From Protopterus annectens (Eukaryota > Chordata > Ceratodontiformes > Protopteridae): DNA of 64,000 nucleotides. Shown one piece after another: positions 9,331 through 21,290 of this stretch. The notes beneath the pieces are model-generated. The model saw nothing but the letters and a program-made list of their open reading frames with translations, was not told the origin of the DNA and made no database searches. Position 1 is the stretch's first letter. Each line of letters begins with the position of its first letter. The DNA is taken from the NCBI RefSeq assembly GCF_019279795.1, contig NC_056733.1, positions 1,418,809,156-1,418,873,155 on the forward strand. The letters run 5' to 3'. The position numbers and the translations under genes were made by a program.

Positions 9331-11566
9331 GCAAAACACAAAACAGCTAATGAATCAATAAACATTTCAACATATTCTGTCTTATTTGCAACTTACTGCT
9401 AAAGACTTGAGAGGGGGTGATATTGCAAATAAGACACAATATGCTGAAATGAGGTGGATCATTACAATGCAATGATACAAAATTTAGTTTAAATGATGTT
9501 GTACCTTTAAAACTGGCACTGAAGTTGTGTGATTTGTTTTAAATGGCACTTAGGGAAAAAAACGCACAGTAAAGGTGAAGCTACTGAAACAAAACCTGCC
9601 ACCCTAGGAATGAAATTACAAACATGTAATGTTTTGTGATTATCTGTACAAAGAAGCATGCTGCAGCTTCACCTAGTACTAAACAGAATAATTTTTGGAA
9701 AAGGGATGTCTAGTGGTGTACTGCCCTAGAAGAACGAGACATAATGACGCCATTCAACCATAATAAAAAGCAATGCCTCACTATTCAGTAAGTATACATT
9801 TAGTGAATGGTCTGCTTTGTCTGCCCCTTCACAATCAAGAGAAAAAGTTAGTCAGGATGGCTTAGTCATTTATGTATAATTCCTAAACTATCTATGGACA
9901 TTCAGGGTATGGAAAATAAATTCTCCCACATTTTGTTGTTTTAGAAATGAATATTAGAATTTAAATATCCTTCTTCAAAAAAAAGACAATCTACTTTAGG
10001 CATAAATGAACGAATCACTATCAAAGAAAACCCATCTTGGAAAAGTATATATGGTTCTTAGCATAATAGATCATCTTCTACTTCTTAAAATTTCCTGGCT
10101 GAAGAAACAACCTCAAAAATAAACTTTTCTTTGAAAAAAAAATAATCAGCACAGCATGAGAGTTTAAAGGATGGAAATGTCATAACTTATAGAAACTGCA
10201 AGGGGCATCATTACAGACGCCCATAACAAACAATCTGGATACCACATTAAAAACTACATGTAGATAAACTGGTAAGCAAAAAAGACATATAAATAAAATG
10301 GATGTTAGCTAAAAAAAACAACAAAAAACAGAACTAAAGAAATTTGTTAAAACCTTTACAATGTCAGGCAGACAATAAAACAACAACAAAAAAATCCAAG
10401 TGTTCTGCATGATGCCAGGCAGTAATAAACTACTTCCTCTACTAAATAAGATTTTCTGGTAGAAAGATTCTTAAATTCCTTTAAAATACACATCCAGAAA
10501 ATAGCTATTATGGAGTAACTGTAGCTATTCCAAGCTGTTAATATGGTAGACTGCAGAAGCTGGAGAAAAGATCTTGTCCTAATACCAGGCCAACAAATTT
10601 TGAAGCTTTGGAAGTACAGCTCACCAAGCACTCTTTGCTGCAGTGGGTTAAACCAGAATTGTTTCCACCCCAAATAAGCTAATATAATGAGATTTGCCTT
10701 CAAATTTATCTTTGACAATATATTATGAATGACAGGAATTTGAAAAAAGACAAAACAGGAACCGACTCCAGGCTGTAGTCAAATCATTTATAGAAAGTGA
10801 TTGTGACTGTGATGCACAATACTGACAAAATGGGATCTGTGCCTGATTTTACACACTTCTAGCAAGAGCTGTCCCTACATGTGTTTAATGTGGGCAGGCA
10901 AATACTACACTTTCCATTTGTTACAGGGAGATGTTAACAACCTGAGTTGACAAGACAAGAGAACTAGCTTGTTCCCCTGGATGACATGTTTGAATGCACA
11001 GCTTCCTGTTTACTTAGGAATAACATCACTGTTGTGTGCGGTTAAATACACAACAGCATTTTCAGAAAAGACTGAAAATGCTTTAAAGGGAGGTAAAGGT
11101 AAATGGTCAAATTTTATTTTATGCTTATGTGTACTATTAGTTGAAGAGACCAAAGATGCGCTTTTTTATTTCAGTTTTTTTCCCCCTAAATGACCTCCCC
11201 AAGCTGAATCTAGTTGAACAGACTACAGATACACTTTTTTAGTTTTTTTTTTTTCCTTAGATGGCTCCCAGGCTGTATCTGAAGTATCTGTTAGAAACTG
11301 AGTGGGTGATACTAGTTGAAAAGACTTTCCCGAATTAGACTTGACTAGTAAATCTATCAGTTTTACTTTCTGGACACAGGAAGGACATACAGAACATCTA
11401 ATAGATCCTGAATATGATCCAAATGATTCCTGAGTTATCAAAGTACCACAGAATTTTCCTCATGTATGACATGGTATTTGGTATCATCAGAATGGTTGAA
11501 GATATGCAGCCTTTAGAACTTTTTAGGTAGGCAAAGCCATCTGAAGATGAGGCCTTTGGAAGAAAT

Positions 11567-12010
11567 AAAGAAGTTATGTACTTACCATAATGTTCCATCT
11601 GTGTTGTCTATTTTCATTCTTCCTCAACTGTTGGGTTCAGATCTGATCCTTGGACCTGGCTCAGCCGTTGCCAAACTCATGGTAAGCTCTTGAGCTTCTT
11701 CCTTACCCATAATGCACCAACCCCTAACATACCTCACATCTTGCTTGCTGACTTTACCAGAAAAGTATCTGTTAACATACATCTAAATGTGTGTGTCCAA
11801 TACAGGAAACCATATCAGAGGAGCTCAATCAAAACGATAGTCGTGTCCTTATAAAATCTCTTTCCTCCAGAAGTTAACAGAAATAAAGGATGGTGTTTGG
11901 TGGGCAGGAATTTGAGGAAGAATGAAAATGGAGAACACAGATGGAATGTTATTTAAGTACATAGCTTCTTTATCTGACATCAATTTTCATTCTATAGTCA
12001 TCTCTTGGGA
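11567..12010. repeat. Left inverted terminal repeat and ICR of DIRS J
   Basis: 11567-11625 (ACTTACCATAATGTTCCATC) is inverted at 11935-11975. The next block, ATCTGACATCAATTTTCATTC, is the complement of the right end near 28235-28274. Thus both termini are represented in one internal block, as in copy A. Confidence 0.7.
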
Positions 12011-12057
12011 CAGAGTCCCCAGCCACTTAAAACCCTGGGTGGACCCTAAGGAAAGAT

Positions 12058-12966
12058 ATTCCTGAACACATTAGAACCAAAAGATGCTCTGCCCCTTGAG
12101 ACCAGATCTAACTTTTAATGAGTGAAAAAGGTATGAGGACTTGACCAAGTTGCTGCTGCACAAATGTTATCCATGGAAAACCTAAACAGAAATACTGAAT
12201 AAGTTGTCATGGACCTAGCTGAATCGGCTCTTACAGGTTTAGTTAAGGTAAGACCCAATTTGTTATAGATAAAAGAAATGCAATCAGTCAGCCATCTGGC
12301 TAAGGCTACTTTTGGACTAGTTTGCTCAATTTCAAATCTGCAAAGGAAACAAAATTGGTCTGTCTTTCTGATTTCTTTTGTCCTATGCAGATAAAAATGT
12401 GATTGCTTGTGAACATAAATGAAATGTAACATATATTTTCATTTGTTTGCAAATTTAGGAAAGAATACTGGCAAATTAATGGATTGATTGATACTGGATT
12501 TGACACCACCTTGGGAAGGAAAGATGTATTGGTTCGTAATGTAACTCTATCCTTATGAAAAATCAAGTAGGGAGGTTTTGAAGACAAGGTTTGAATTTCT
12601 GAAACTCTTCTCGCTGTGGTAATGGCTACCCAAAAGACCATTTTCCAAGTAAGAAACTAAGGTCATATTTCACTGCTGGTTCAAAGGGGGAATGTATTAA
12701 AGCTTGCAGTACCAAATTCAGATCCCATGGTTTAGTAGGGTTTTTAAACGGTGGTCTCAAAAGAAGAGCGCCTCTTAAAAATGCTTTGCACAGTTTAGCA
12801 GAGGCTACTGAAGAACCTTCAAATACAATATGAAAATTAGATATTGGTGCTAATTGAACCTTAATGGTAGAGGAGCTTCCCTCTTCTTTAAAAAGTAAAT
12901 CTAAAAATTCAAGTATGTTATGTATCGCAGCTGAGAAAAGATCAACATGATTTTGTTGTTCCCAGT
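12058..12966 (-). pseudogene. YR C-terminal part, DIRS J
   Basis: Box I is ITTARRVSEIQTL; HxxR has decayed to ADSARSM; the C-terminal ATWSSPHTFFTH has lost the expected Tyr segment. The pieces lie in several frames (12115-12432 and 12306-12641). Copy K interrupts it at 12967, and the N-terminal part resumes at 17735. A dead copy. Confidence 0.75.
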
Positions 12967-13385
12967 AAAGAAGTTATGTACTCACCATAATGTTCCATCT
13001 GTGTTGTCGATCTTCATTCATTCTTGACGAATGGGACTCCATTCTGATCCTCAGAATCAGCTCGGCCGTTACACAGCTCGTGCCGGCCAAAGAACTCTCG
13101 AGCTAAGCCTCTACCCCACAAAAGCCCTCTCACCATTACCTCATATCAAGTTTGCAGATAAAAGCAAGAGTATACACAATAATTATAAGTAGAGGCAATG
13201 TCCAAGGTAAAGACCCTATGACAATCCAGGAGAAGGATTCAATTCCCCCAGGATATCTACAGGAGGGGGAAGGTGGGTGAGATGTCAATAATGAACGAAG
13301 ACTAACAACCCAGATGGAAAGTTATGGTCAGTACATAACTTCTTTATCTGATGTTGTCAATCTTCATTCATTCTTGATGAATGGA
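12967..13385. repeat. Left inverted terminal repeat and ICR of DIRS K
   Basis: 12967-13160 contains an inverted copy of the right end (17570-17734), including AACTCTCGAGCT and TCACCATTACCTCA. 13315-13385 joins complements of the left end (ATGGTCAGTACATAACTTC) and the right end (ATCTGATGTTGTCAATCTTC). Confidence 0.7.
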
Positions 13386-13398
13386 ACAGAGTCCCCAA

Positions 13399-14165
13399 CT
13401 ACTTCAGTTCCTGGGTGGCATTATAGGAGGATATTCCTGAGAACCATAGAGCCAAAGGATGCTCCTCCCCTGACATCACCTTTGTAATGAGTGATAAAGG
13501 TATGAGGTGTAGCCCAAGTTGCAGTTGCACAAACTTTGTCCACAGAAGCTTTTTAATGAAAAACTGCTGATGTGGCAACTGATCTGGTTGAATGTGCTTT
13601 AACAGGTGCTGGTAACTTATGGTTGGTATGTGTATAAACAAAGGTAACACAGTTCCTTAGCCTCTTCGATAAGGTCACTTTTGAGACAGCTTGTCCGACC
13701 ATTGGACCAAAAAAGGAAATGAACAATTGATCTGATTTCCTGTACTCTTTAGTCCTGTTCAGATAAAAATGCAATTGTCTGTGTACGTCCAGTGAGTATA
13801 AGCAATATTCACCTTTGTTGGAAAAACTGGGGAAAAAATGGTAATTCAACACTTTGATTAATACTGGATTCAGAGACCACCTTACGAATGAAGGAATGGT
13901 TAGTCTTCAAAGACACTCTGTCTTTATGAAAGATGATATAGGAAGGCTTCGCACGCAATGCCTGGATCTCAGAGACTCTTCTGACAGAAGTAACAGCTAC
14001 CAGAAAAAGAGTTATCCAGGAGAGGAATTTTAGATGGCAAGTAGCTGCTGGTTCAAAGGGAGGTAGTACTGTTTGTAAAACCAAGGTGAGATCCCAAGGT
14101 GCTACAGGATCTTTGAACGGGGGGGTCTTAATCGTAAGGCACCTTTGAGAAAAACCTTACACTCA
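13399..14165 (-). pseudogene. YR C-terminal part, DIRS K
   Basis: Box I TSVRRVSEIQAL lies in 13809-14084, and HSTRSVATSAVF in 13553-13852. The Tyr end lies in a third frame toward 13399, so two or more frameshifts separate the motifs. The N-terminal part continues at 16641 on the other side of the CR1. Confidence 0.72.
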
Positions 14166-14435
14166 AGTCAGAAGTGACAAACTTCATGACACCCATGCAA
14201 ATGGGAACTGAAAGTTCGACTGTTGAATCTTATAATAAGGCACTGTATGAACATATCCACTCGTGCATGAATCGTGCCATCCCCAATAGAACCAAGATGC
14301 TCTCCTCCAAAAAAAAGGAAGCCAATCTGGTGGTCCCTTGCCATAAACAAACTTTACAACTAAAGGAAGAAACTGTTGCAGAAAAGAGGAAAATCCCAGG
14401 ATGCAAAAAACCTCCCTTACCAGCCTCAGTAAGAA

Positions 14436-14719
14436 GGATGCCGCGGTGGTATGGCGGTAGCGTTGTTACCTCACAGCAAGAGGTTCTCCAGTTCGATTCT
14501 CGGCTGGGCTTGGGAGTGCCTTCTGTATGGAGTTTGCATGTCCTCCCCGTGGTTGGGTAGCATTCGAAAGACATGCGTGCATAAATGGGCATGCCTTCGT
14601 TGAAGGTTGGGCATCGAGCTGGCACCTCGGCGTTTCGTAAAAATTGACTGCCAATCATTAGCGGATGGGAGTTCCGCTGTGGCAACCCCTTACCGGGAAA
14701 AGCTGAAAGACAAACAACA
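14436..14719 (+). repeat. tRNA-derived SINE with 14-bp target-site duplication
   Basis: The head has a B-box-like GGTTCTCCAGTTCGATTCTC. The central part carries GGAGTTTGCATGTCCTCCCC, as in vertebrate V-domain-like SINEs. The tail is GGCAACCCCTTACCGGGAAA then AAACAACAA. ACCAGCCTCAGTAA flanks it at 14419-14432 and 14720-14733, a clear target duplication inside the CR1. Family name not assigned. Confidence 0.8.
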
Positions 14720-14729
14720 ACCAGCCTCA

Positions 14730-16550
14730 GTAAAAAGCTGAGATCCCTCATCAAATCCTCCAAAGCTAGTTACGAAAATAAAATTGCCAAAGATTCCAAA
14801 GACAACCACAAGGCATTCTATAGCTATGTCAAGAATCTAAATGGCAATGCTCAGATCTGCTCTAAGCTACAACAGAATGGCATTAAATATACTGATCCCA
14901 AGGATATTGCCAATATCTTGGCAGATCGATTCAGTGCAAACTTCATCCCTCTCTAACCCACTAAAGGGCCCATCTCAATACCAAAAGATTGCCAAATTCT
15001 GGTAATCACAGCCACACAGGTAAAAAACGCACTCTTCAAAGTTAAGAATACAGCATCCATGGGACCAGATGACATCACAGGCTGTGTACGACATGAACTA
15101 CAAAATGAACTGGCACCTCACCTAAGTGTCACGTTTAATCATAGCCTCACCTCAGGCTTCGTGCCCACTGAGTGGCGCACAGCTACAGTTATCCCACTCC
15201 ACAAGGGGGGATACACTTTGGATCCTGGGAACTACTGCCCCATCAGTCTGATGAGCCTGATCTGCAAGGCCGTGGAATGTATTATCATGGAACTTATAAA
15301 CAAAGACATTGGAACCTTCAAACACTGGACCCCACACAGTTTGGGTTCGTGAAGGGCCGATCTTGTCTCCAGAACCTGATTGACTTCTTCGAATCAGTCT
15401 CCAGAGCCATGGACAAGGGTAAGGTGGTCCACACAGCTTATCTGGACCTCGCCAAGGCCTTCGACACCATCCCCCACTTTGGAATCACTGATAAACTTAC
15501 TAAGCTGGGCATTAATCCCTATGTCACTCGATGGGTTGCCAACTGGCTTACTGACAGAACCCACACTATAAAAGTAGTCGACTCCAAGTCCAGCTCCAGA
15601 CAAGTGGAGTACTTCAGGGTTCAGTCCTGGGACCGCTCTTGTTTGGCATCTACTTCTCTGACGTACAGGCCAACACTATGGGACTCTGGTTAACAAAGTT
15701 TGCAGATGACTGCAAACTGGGAGCCATTATTGAATCCCCAAATGATGTGGATATTCTACAAAAGGGCCTTACAGAAACAGGTGCTTGGTGCCAGACCCAT
15801 GGGCTCAAGCTCAATGCCAAGAAATGTATAGCTATCCCCTTTGGGAAAAAACATGTACCCGTGAATTACCACATAGGTGGCAGTATACTAAACACCGAAA
15901 GTGTGATAAGAGACTTAGGGACACAGGTGGAAAGTGATCTCATCTTTGATAACCACATCGCCACAACAGTCAGGAAATCCTTCTAAGTGGCACACCTCAT
16001 CACTAAGGGCTTTTCATCCAGAAAAAAGGAGATCATTGTCCCACTGTACCCATTCCTCATTAGACACATTATAGAATACAACGCCCCATTTGGTATGTAC
16101 CTCTCAAAGACATCTGCAACAACTGCAGAGGCCGCAGAAATACCTCACAAAAAGAATCATAGGCCTAAAGCAGATGCCATATGCTGACCATCTAAAAAAC
16201 TCCACCTATACTCTGTCGCATATCATCTACTCAGAGGTGATCTCTGCTTAACATACAAGGCCATGTCAAACACAGAGCTGTTAAACATGCTATACTTAAA
16301 GAAATCCCAATCCCTTAGAGAGACACGCTCCAGGAATCTAAACCTTGTCATCACAATGAACAAAACATGTTGGAGGGATAGGTTCCTGACCCAGAGACTC
16401 CCCAAACTCTGGAATAGACTGCCCATACATGTAAAGCAGAGTGCCTCTTTGGCCCTCTTCAAAAGGAACCTTGACGTCTGGATAGGAGATAGGAAATTCA
16501 CCCTGGGGATCACGTCAGTCGCCCTGCTCGACAGGGGTCCAGGGAAGTAA
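14730..16550 (+). pseudogene. CR1 ORF2 reverse transcriptase part
   Basis: Motifs occur in order: GPDDITGCVRHEL; YCPISLMSLICKAVE; FGFVKGRSCLQNLIDFFE; YLDLAKAFDTIPH (motif A); then the FADDCKLGAI form of the YxDD box at about 15700; and the C-terminal LWNRLPIHVKQSASLALF with GITSVALLDRGPGK. Several frame changes (near 15350, 15600 and 15985) and stops make it a pseudogene. ORF2 normally nicks the target and copies LINE RNA. Confidence 0.82.
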
Positions 16551-16645
16551 ATACTGTGGGAAGAAATAGCCAGAAAATTGTTATGGCTAGGCTTGTATAG
16601 GCCCTAGGGCCGATAGCCTAGTACAAACCTATGAGAAATAAGGGA

Positions 16646-17560
16646 ATGGTTGTCAAAGTCATTGTGAAAATTGGAAATGACTGCTAACTGGACTCTAATG
16701 GTAGATGCTGAAGCTCCTTGATCAAATAGACTAGTTAAGAATTGTAAAACTTTTCCAACAGGTGCCGAAAATGGCTCTAAATTGTTTTCAGAGGCCCAAA
16801 TTGAAAATTTCTTTTATTTACTGGAGTAGAGTTCCCTGGTGGAAGGCCTGTGGGTGGCCAGAAAAATCTTTTGCACTGGGGAAGATATGATATTCTGTCT
16901 GGCAATTAACGGAATTGGAGAAACCAAGCTGTGAGCTTGAGAGAGCAGAGGCTGGGTGCACCAATCCCTGCAGATGAGAGAGCAGGTCTGGAACTGGGTC
17001 CAGAGTCCAAAGTCAGTGAATTAAGTGAGGACATAGAAAGGGAAACAAAATTTGCCTGGGCCAAAAAGGAGCAATAAGAATTACCTTTCTGCTTTCTTTA
17101 AGAAGAGATGTATGAGAGGAAAGGGGGGAAAGGCACACAGGAGACCCAAGGGCCAATCGAGAAGGAACAAATCTCTCGGGGACTCCCCTTTGGGGGGAAT
17201 TAGGGCAAAGTAACTGCTGCTGCTTTTGTTTACTGGAGAAGCAAATAGATTGCAGCAAGACCGGCCCCATCGGCGAAATATTGTTTTTGCCACTTCGGGA
17301 TTGAGAGAATACTCGTGAGGCAGTAGAATCTGTCTGCTCAACTTGTCTGCTATCACACTGGAATTCCCTGGGATATTAGTTGCCACAAGAAAGCGGTTGG
17401 AAGATATCCCCCATTACCACACTCTAAGAGCTTCCTGGCAAAGGGTGTAGGATTTGGTTCCCCCTTGTTTGTTGATATACCATACCACTGATATGTTGGC
17501 TGACTGGATTGCAACTGTTCAGTGTTTAAACGACTTAGCTGAGAGCAACGGCTGACACAT
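16646..17560 (-). pseudogene. YR N-terminus, MT-like and truncated RNase H, DIRS K
   Basis: 17013-17386 encodes SSVIADKLSRQILLPHEYSLNPEV followed by the MT-like CNLFASPVN and LLCAFPPFPLI. 17353-17510 carries the remains of the RNase H box (WYGISTNKGEP for WYINKQGG), after which homology ends and the leader begins. 16646-16990 is the frameshifted YR N-terminus. The pieces confirm that K kept only the 3' half of the coding region. Confidence 0.68.
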
Positions 17561-17734
17561 CTTGCTGACAGAGTGGCAAACAAGACCTGAGGTAATGGTG
17601 AGAGAGGCATTGTGTGTAGAGTCTAAGCTCGAGAGTTTTTTGGCTGGCACGAGCTGTTTAACAGCCGAGCCAGTTCCGAGGAATGGAACAGAGTCTCATT
17701 CATCAAGAATGAACAAAGATTGACAACATCAGAT
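17561..17734 (-). repeat. Right terminal repeat of DIRS K
   Basis: Reverse complement of 13005-13160, including CTCGAGAGTT and GCTCGTGCC-like words, ending ATCAGAT. J sequence resumes at 17735. The junction CCCAGT|CAAATC restores the J YR N-terminal region. Confidence 0.7.
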
Positions 17735-19802
17735 CAAATCTTTTAAATTTACTTGAACAGAGTTTTCATGGCAAGGGTTTATGGGATAAGAGATGAGGGT
17801 TTATGGGAGGATTGGTGAAGACAGCATAGGTTGTCTGACTATTAATGGAACTGGAAAAAACAGCCTGTAAGCTTAAGGTTTGAGATGTCTGAATGAATCA
17901 TGTCTGCCGGATGAGACAGAAGGTCAGAGATTGGATCCAGAATCTAAGGTTTGTAAAATAAATTTGGTGATAGGAAGGGGAACCAAATCTGTTGAGGCCA
18001 GTAAGGTGTAAAGAGGATTACTTTGCTCTTCAACCTGACAGCTTTATATACAAATTGGAATTTGCGGATAGGCATACGGCAGATTGGGAGGCCAGTCATG
18101 AAGTAGAGCATCCCTCAGTGATTCCCCCTGTAGGGGGATTAGGGCAAAGTAGCTGCTGCATTTGTTGTTTAGGGGAGAAGCAAAAAGATTGCAGTAAGGC
18201 TGGCCCCATTGATGAAAGATCATTTCTACCACTTTCCTGTTGAGAGACCACTCATGAGGTAGAAGAATAGACTTGCTCAATTTGTCTGCAATCACATTCA
18301 ACTTTCTCAGAATGTGCGTTGCCATGAGAAAGTGGTTGGATCACACTGCCCATTGCCACACTCTGAGTGCTTCTCGACACAAGGGGTATGATCTCATCCC
18401 TCCTTGTTTGTTGATGTACCAAATTACTGAGATATTGTCCATTTGAATCGCAATCATCTCTGGGAGAACATCCTGGAAGGCCTGCAATGCTAAAAGCACT
18501 GCTTTCATCTGTAGGACAATGATATGCAAGTTGGTCTCTTCTGGGAACCAAGTGCCTTGGACTGTTTTCTCCAGAAAGTGCTCCCCCCAACCTAACCGGG
18601 ACACGTGCATGGTCACTATGGCCTTGGGCTAAGGGAGAAGGAATGGATGACCTTGTAAAACCTGGTCTGATTGAATCCACTACCTGAGATCCCTCTTGCA
18701 TGTGCTGACATGCGCTGATAAAGAACAGTCCACTGTATTGAGAACATGCATTGAAAAATTCTCATATGAAATTTGGCTAGAGGTACTAGGTTTACTGCTG
18801 CTGACACTGACCCTAGATCTTGAAGGACCAAGTGGGATGAAATTTTGGTGCTATAAATTATTTTCCTGACCTGCAATCTATTTCTTGAGAGAGGAACAGA
18901 AGCTATCACTGACTTCATGTTGAAAGCTGCTCCCATGAATTCCAAGTTTTGAGTTGGTTGCAGGTGAGACTTGTCATAATTTATGGTTATCCGCAGACGA
19001 GAACAAAACTGAGTACCTGATTTCTTGCCCTTATTAACAGATGCCTGTTTGAGGCAGTAATGAGCCAGTTGTCTAGATAATGGAGACATCTGGAATTCTT
19101 GCAATCTCAAGTGAGCTGCCACTACTGCCATACATTTCGTAAAAACCCTGGGGGCTGTGATTAGGCCAGAGGGCAGAGCTCTGAACTGGTAATGACTGGC
19201 TGCCAGCTGGAAGCTTAAATACCTTATGGATTGCCTGTTCATCTTTATGTGATAGTATGAATGCACCCTGAAGGTCTACTGAGCAAAAAAAGTCATCCTG
19301 CCCAGAAATGGGAGAATGGACTGAACTTTGTGTGTCAAAATGACTTGATCAAGTTGATGAAATACAAAATTATTCTCCAGTCCCGTTTTCTTTGGCACTA
19401 AAAAGAATCCTGAGTAAGTTCCGGACTCTCTCTGGTCTGGTGGGGCCTCTTGGATAACTTTTTTCTAGCAGCTTTTTTATTTCTAGAAATGCTGCTTCCC
19501 TCTGACTGAGTGGAATATCAGGGATTTTCTTCAGAATCATTGGAGAGGGTAGGGGAAAATAGTATGATATAAGCTGTGGATATAATCCTCTGCACCCACA
19601 AATCTTTTGTGATAGCCAGGCTCTCTGGTGCAGGAATAAACGACCCCTGACTGCCTCCAGAGTGGGACATTTTAGTCTCCCTTCAGGAGCGTTGATAGGG
19701 CCCGTCTCAGAAAGAATCTCTAGCTCTCTGATTCTGCAGACCACCCCTACCATGAGGACAGTGTCTTTCATTTCAGTTTTCCATGCGGCTCTTGGAAAGG
19801 AA
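17735..19802 (-). pseudogene. RT-RNase H-MT-like region and YR N-terminus, DIRS J
   Basis: YR N-terminus lies at about 17735-17990, MT-like CNLFASPLN at 18044-18325, and RNase H (MDNISVIWYINKQGG) at 18341-18616. The RT spans 18616-19266 (YHIKMNRQSIRYLSF, ALPSGLITAPRVFTKC). The catalytic box is out of frame and reads YLDN rather than YLDD. The RT N-terminal part is at 19370-19802 (HQRAWLSQKICGCRG), where copy L interrupts. Enzymatically dead. Confidence 0.75.
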
Positions 19803-20215
19803 AGAAAAGTAGTATAAAATCTTACCATAACCATAAATGCCCTTCTCTTCCATATTGCAGGTATTCCACATATGGCTTTACCCTTCTTTTTTTCTGTGCG
19901 TCCGGCCAGTATTTCAAAGTTTTTCAGTCCTTCCCGATGCATCGGACAACTGACGTTGCTGACAGGAACGTGGGCCATAAAAGTGAGGTCTGCACACACC
20001 AGCCCTCAGAACAGAAGCCCTAGTCGAAGCCAGGCCTGAAAGGGCATAGCTTGTCCATTGCCACCCGGAGAAGCAAGTGCAACCTGACAGGAGGGGAAGA
20101 AGGGTTTGAAGGAATACTGCAACATGGAAGAGAAGGACATCTATGATTATGGTAAGATTTTACACAACTTTTCTATGCCCTTCTATTCCTACGTTGCAGT
20201 ATTCTACATATGGGT
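19803..20215. repeat. Left inverted terminal repeat and ICR of DIRS L
   Basis: 19815-20000 contains the inverted copy of the right end (about 25080-25257), with CCATATGTGGAATA-type words, ACTGACGTTGC and TTCTGAGGGCTGGTG. 20130-20215 joins complements of the left terminus (ATGGTAAGATTTTACACAAC) and the right terminus (CTATGCCCTTCTATTC). Confidence 0.7.
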
Positions 20216-20289
20216 GAGTGCCACAGCTCACTAAGAATGGGGTGATGGTCTGGTAGAGCTCTCCAGGAATTCATGGAAGACAGCCCTGG

Positions 20290-21290
20290 CAAATCCTGCT
20301 CTGGCCCTAGAGATTTGGTCTAGCTTGTAGTGTTTGGTGAAAGTGTGTATTGAGGACCAGGTAGCACTTCATGGATAGTGTTAGTGTCTAGTTCCTTAAA
20401 AAAACTCCTGATGAGGCCATAGCCCTTGTGGAGTGGCTTTAATACATCCCTGCAATGTTTTACTGTGGTACCGGTAGCAAAAGGTAATAGAATAGCCTTG
20501 GAGATCCAGGCAGAAATGGCCTGTTTGGCCACCACTTTCCCCAGAGCCCTGGGAAGAAAGAGACAAAGAGTTGGCCAGATTTCCTAATACACTTGGTTTT
20601 ATGGAGTTAAAACCTCAGCTGTCTGTGAACATCTAGGATATGGAAAACTCTCTCACTGTCCCCCATGGGTTAGGAAATAAGGTCAAGTAGGTAGATGGAC
20701 TGGTTCAAGGATATGTCGTTCACCACCTTGGCCATGAAGGAGGGGGTTAGTCCTGAGGGAGACCCTGGCCAGATGGAAGATAAGGAATGGTGGGTCAACC
20801 ATCAAAGCTTGTAGCTCTGAGATCCTCCTGGCTGAAGTAAGAGCCACCAATAAGACAGTTTTCCAGGTACAAAACTTTAAGGAAACTTTAGCCGCTGGCT
20901 CAAAGGGAGCCAGGGTGGTCTTTTCCAGTACGTAGTTGAGATCCCATGGAGGAAGGGTTGGTTTCCTGGTGGGGGGGGGGGTCTAAGATGAAGGACCTCT
21001 TTGAGGAAGAACTTGGACAGTAATCTGGATGCTAAGGGTGGATCCAGGGGGAGACAGGCAGAGATAGCGGACAGGTGTGCTTTTATAGAAGAGTAGGCCA
21101 GTCCTTTCTGCAGTAGTTCACACAGGTAAGACAGGATTAGAGGGATGTCTCTTTCCAGCGGGTCCAGCTGTTTTTGTGACACCATAAGGAAAATCTTTTC
21201 CACTTGGATAGGTAAGATTTTCTAGTACTGGGTTTCCTGGCCTCCTGCAGGACACTGAGCATGTCTTCATTGTACAGGTGTCTAAAAGGG
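20290..21290 (-). pseudogene. Tyrosine recombinase, DIRS L
   Basis: The N-terminal arm (RKPSTRKSYLSKWKRFSLWC) is in 21137-21412 and the helical region (ILSYLCELLQKGLAYSSIKAHL) in 20877-21203. The frame is lost at a run of ten G (about 20978-20988). The catalytic C-terminal part shows multiple stops, and 20320-20535 has no clear HxxR. Inactive. Confidence 0.7.

Larger units (their letters stand above)
7969..11566. other. AT-rich non-DIRS stretch
   Basis: No convincing gene is seen. It holds a candidate MITE (about 8393-8704) and a degraded PLE tail with a hammerhead-like relic (about 9060-9327). Short ORFs such as 10356-10718 (-) and 10969-11193 (+) have no recognisable motif. The stretch 11223-11566 encodes a minus-strand CSVCPSC-containing fragment of unknown origin. 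The rest is unassigned, possibly host intergenic DNA or old repeats. Confidence 0.5.
14166..16645 (+). mobile_element. 5'-truncated CR1-type LINE
   Basis: A plus-strand non-LTR element starting inside the endonuclease-RT linker and running to the CR1 3' end, with the hairpin-prone tail GGCCCTAGGGCC at about 16600. It is the same family as the minus-strand CR1 at 48966-53450. It splits the YR of DIRS K and contains a SINE. 5' truncation is typical of target-primed insertion. Confidence 0.82.
12967..17734 (-). mobile_element. DIRS-like mini-element K (no RT, no ORF1), split by CR1
   Basis: Inserted in the YR of J. Left end AAAGAAGTTATGTAC (12967); right end ...GACAACATCAGAT (17731-17734). Between the right terminal repeat and YR only a truncated RNase H and MT-like block remain. 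RT and ORF1 are missing, with a breakpoint near 17515-17560. A CR1 (14166-16645) is inserted in its YR; without it K is about 2.3 kb. The same kind of reduction is seen in copy G. Confidence 0.8.
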
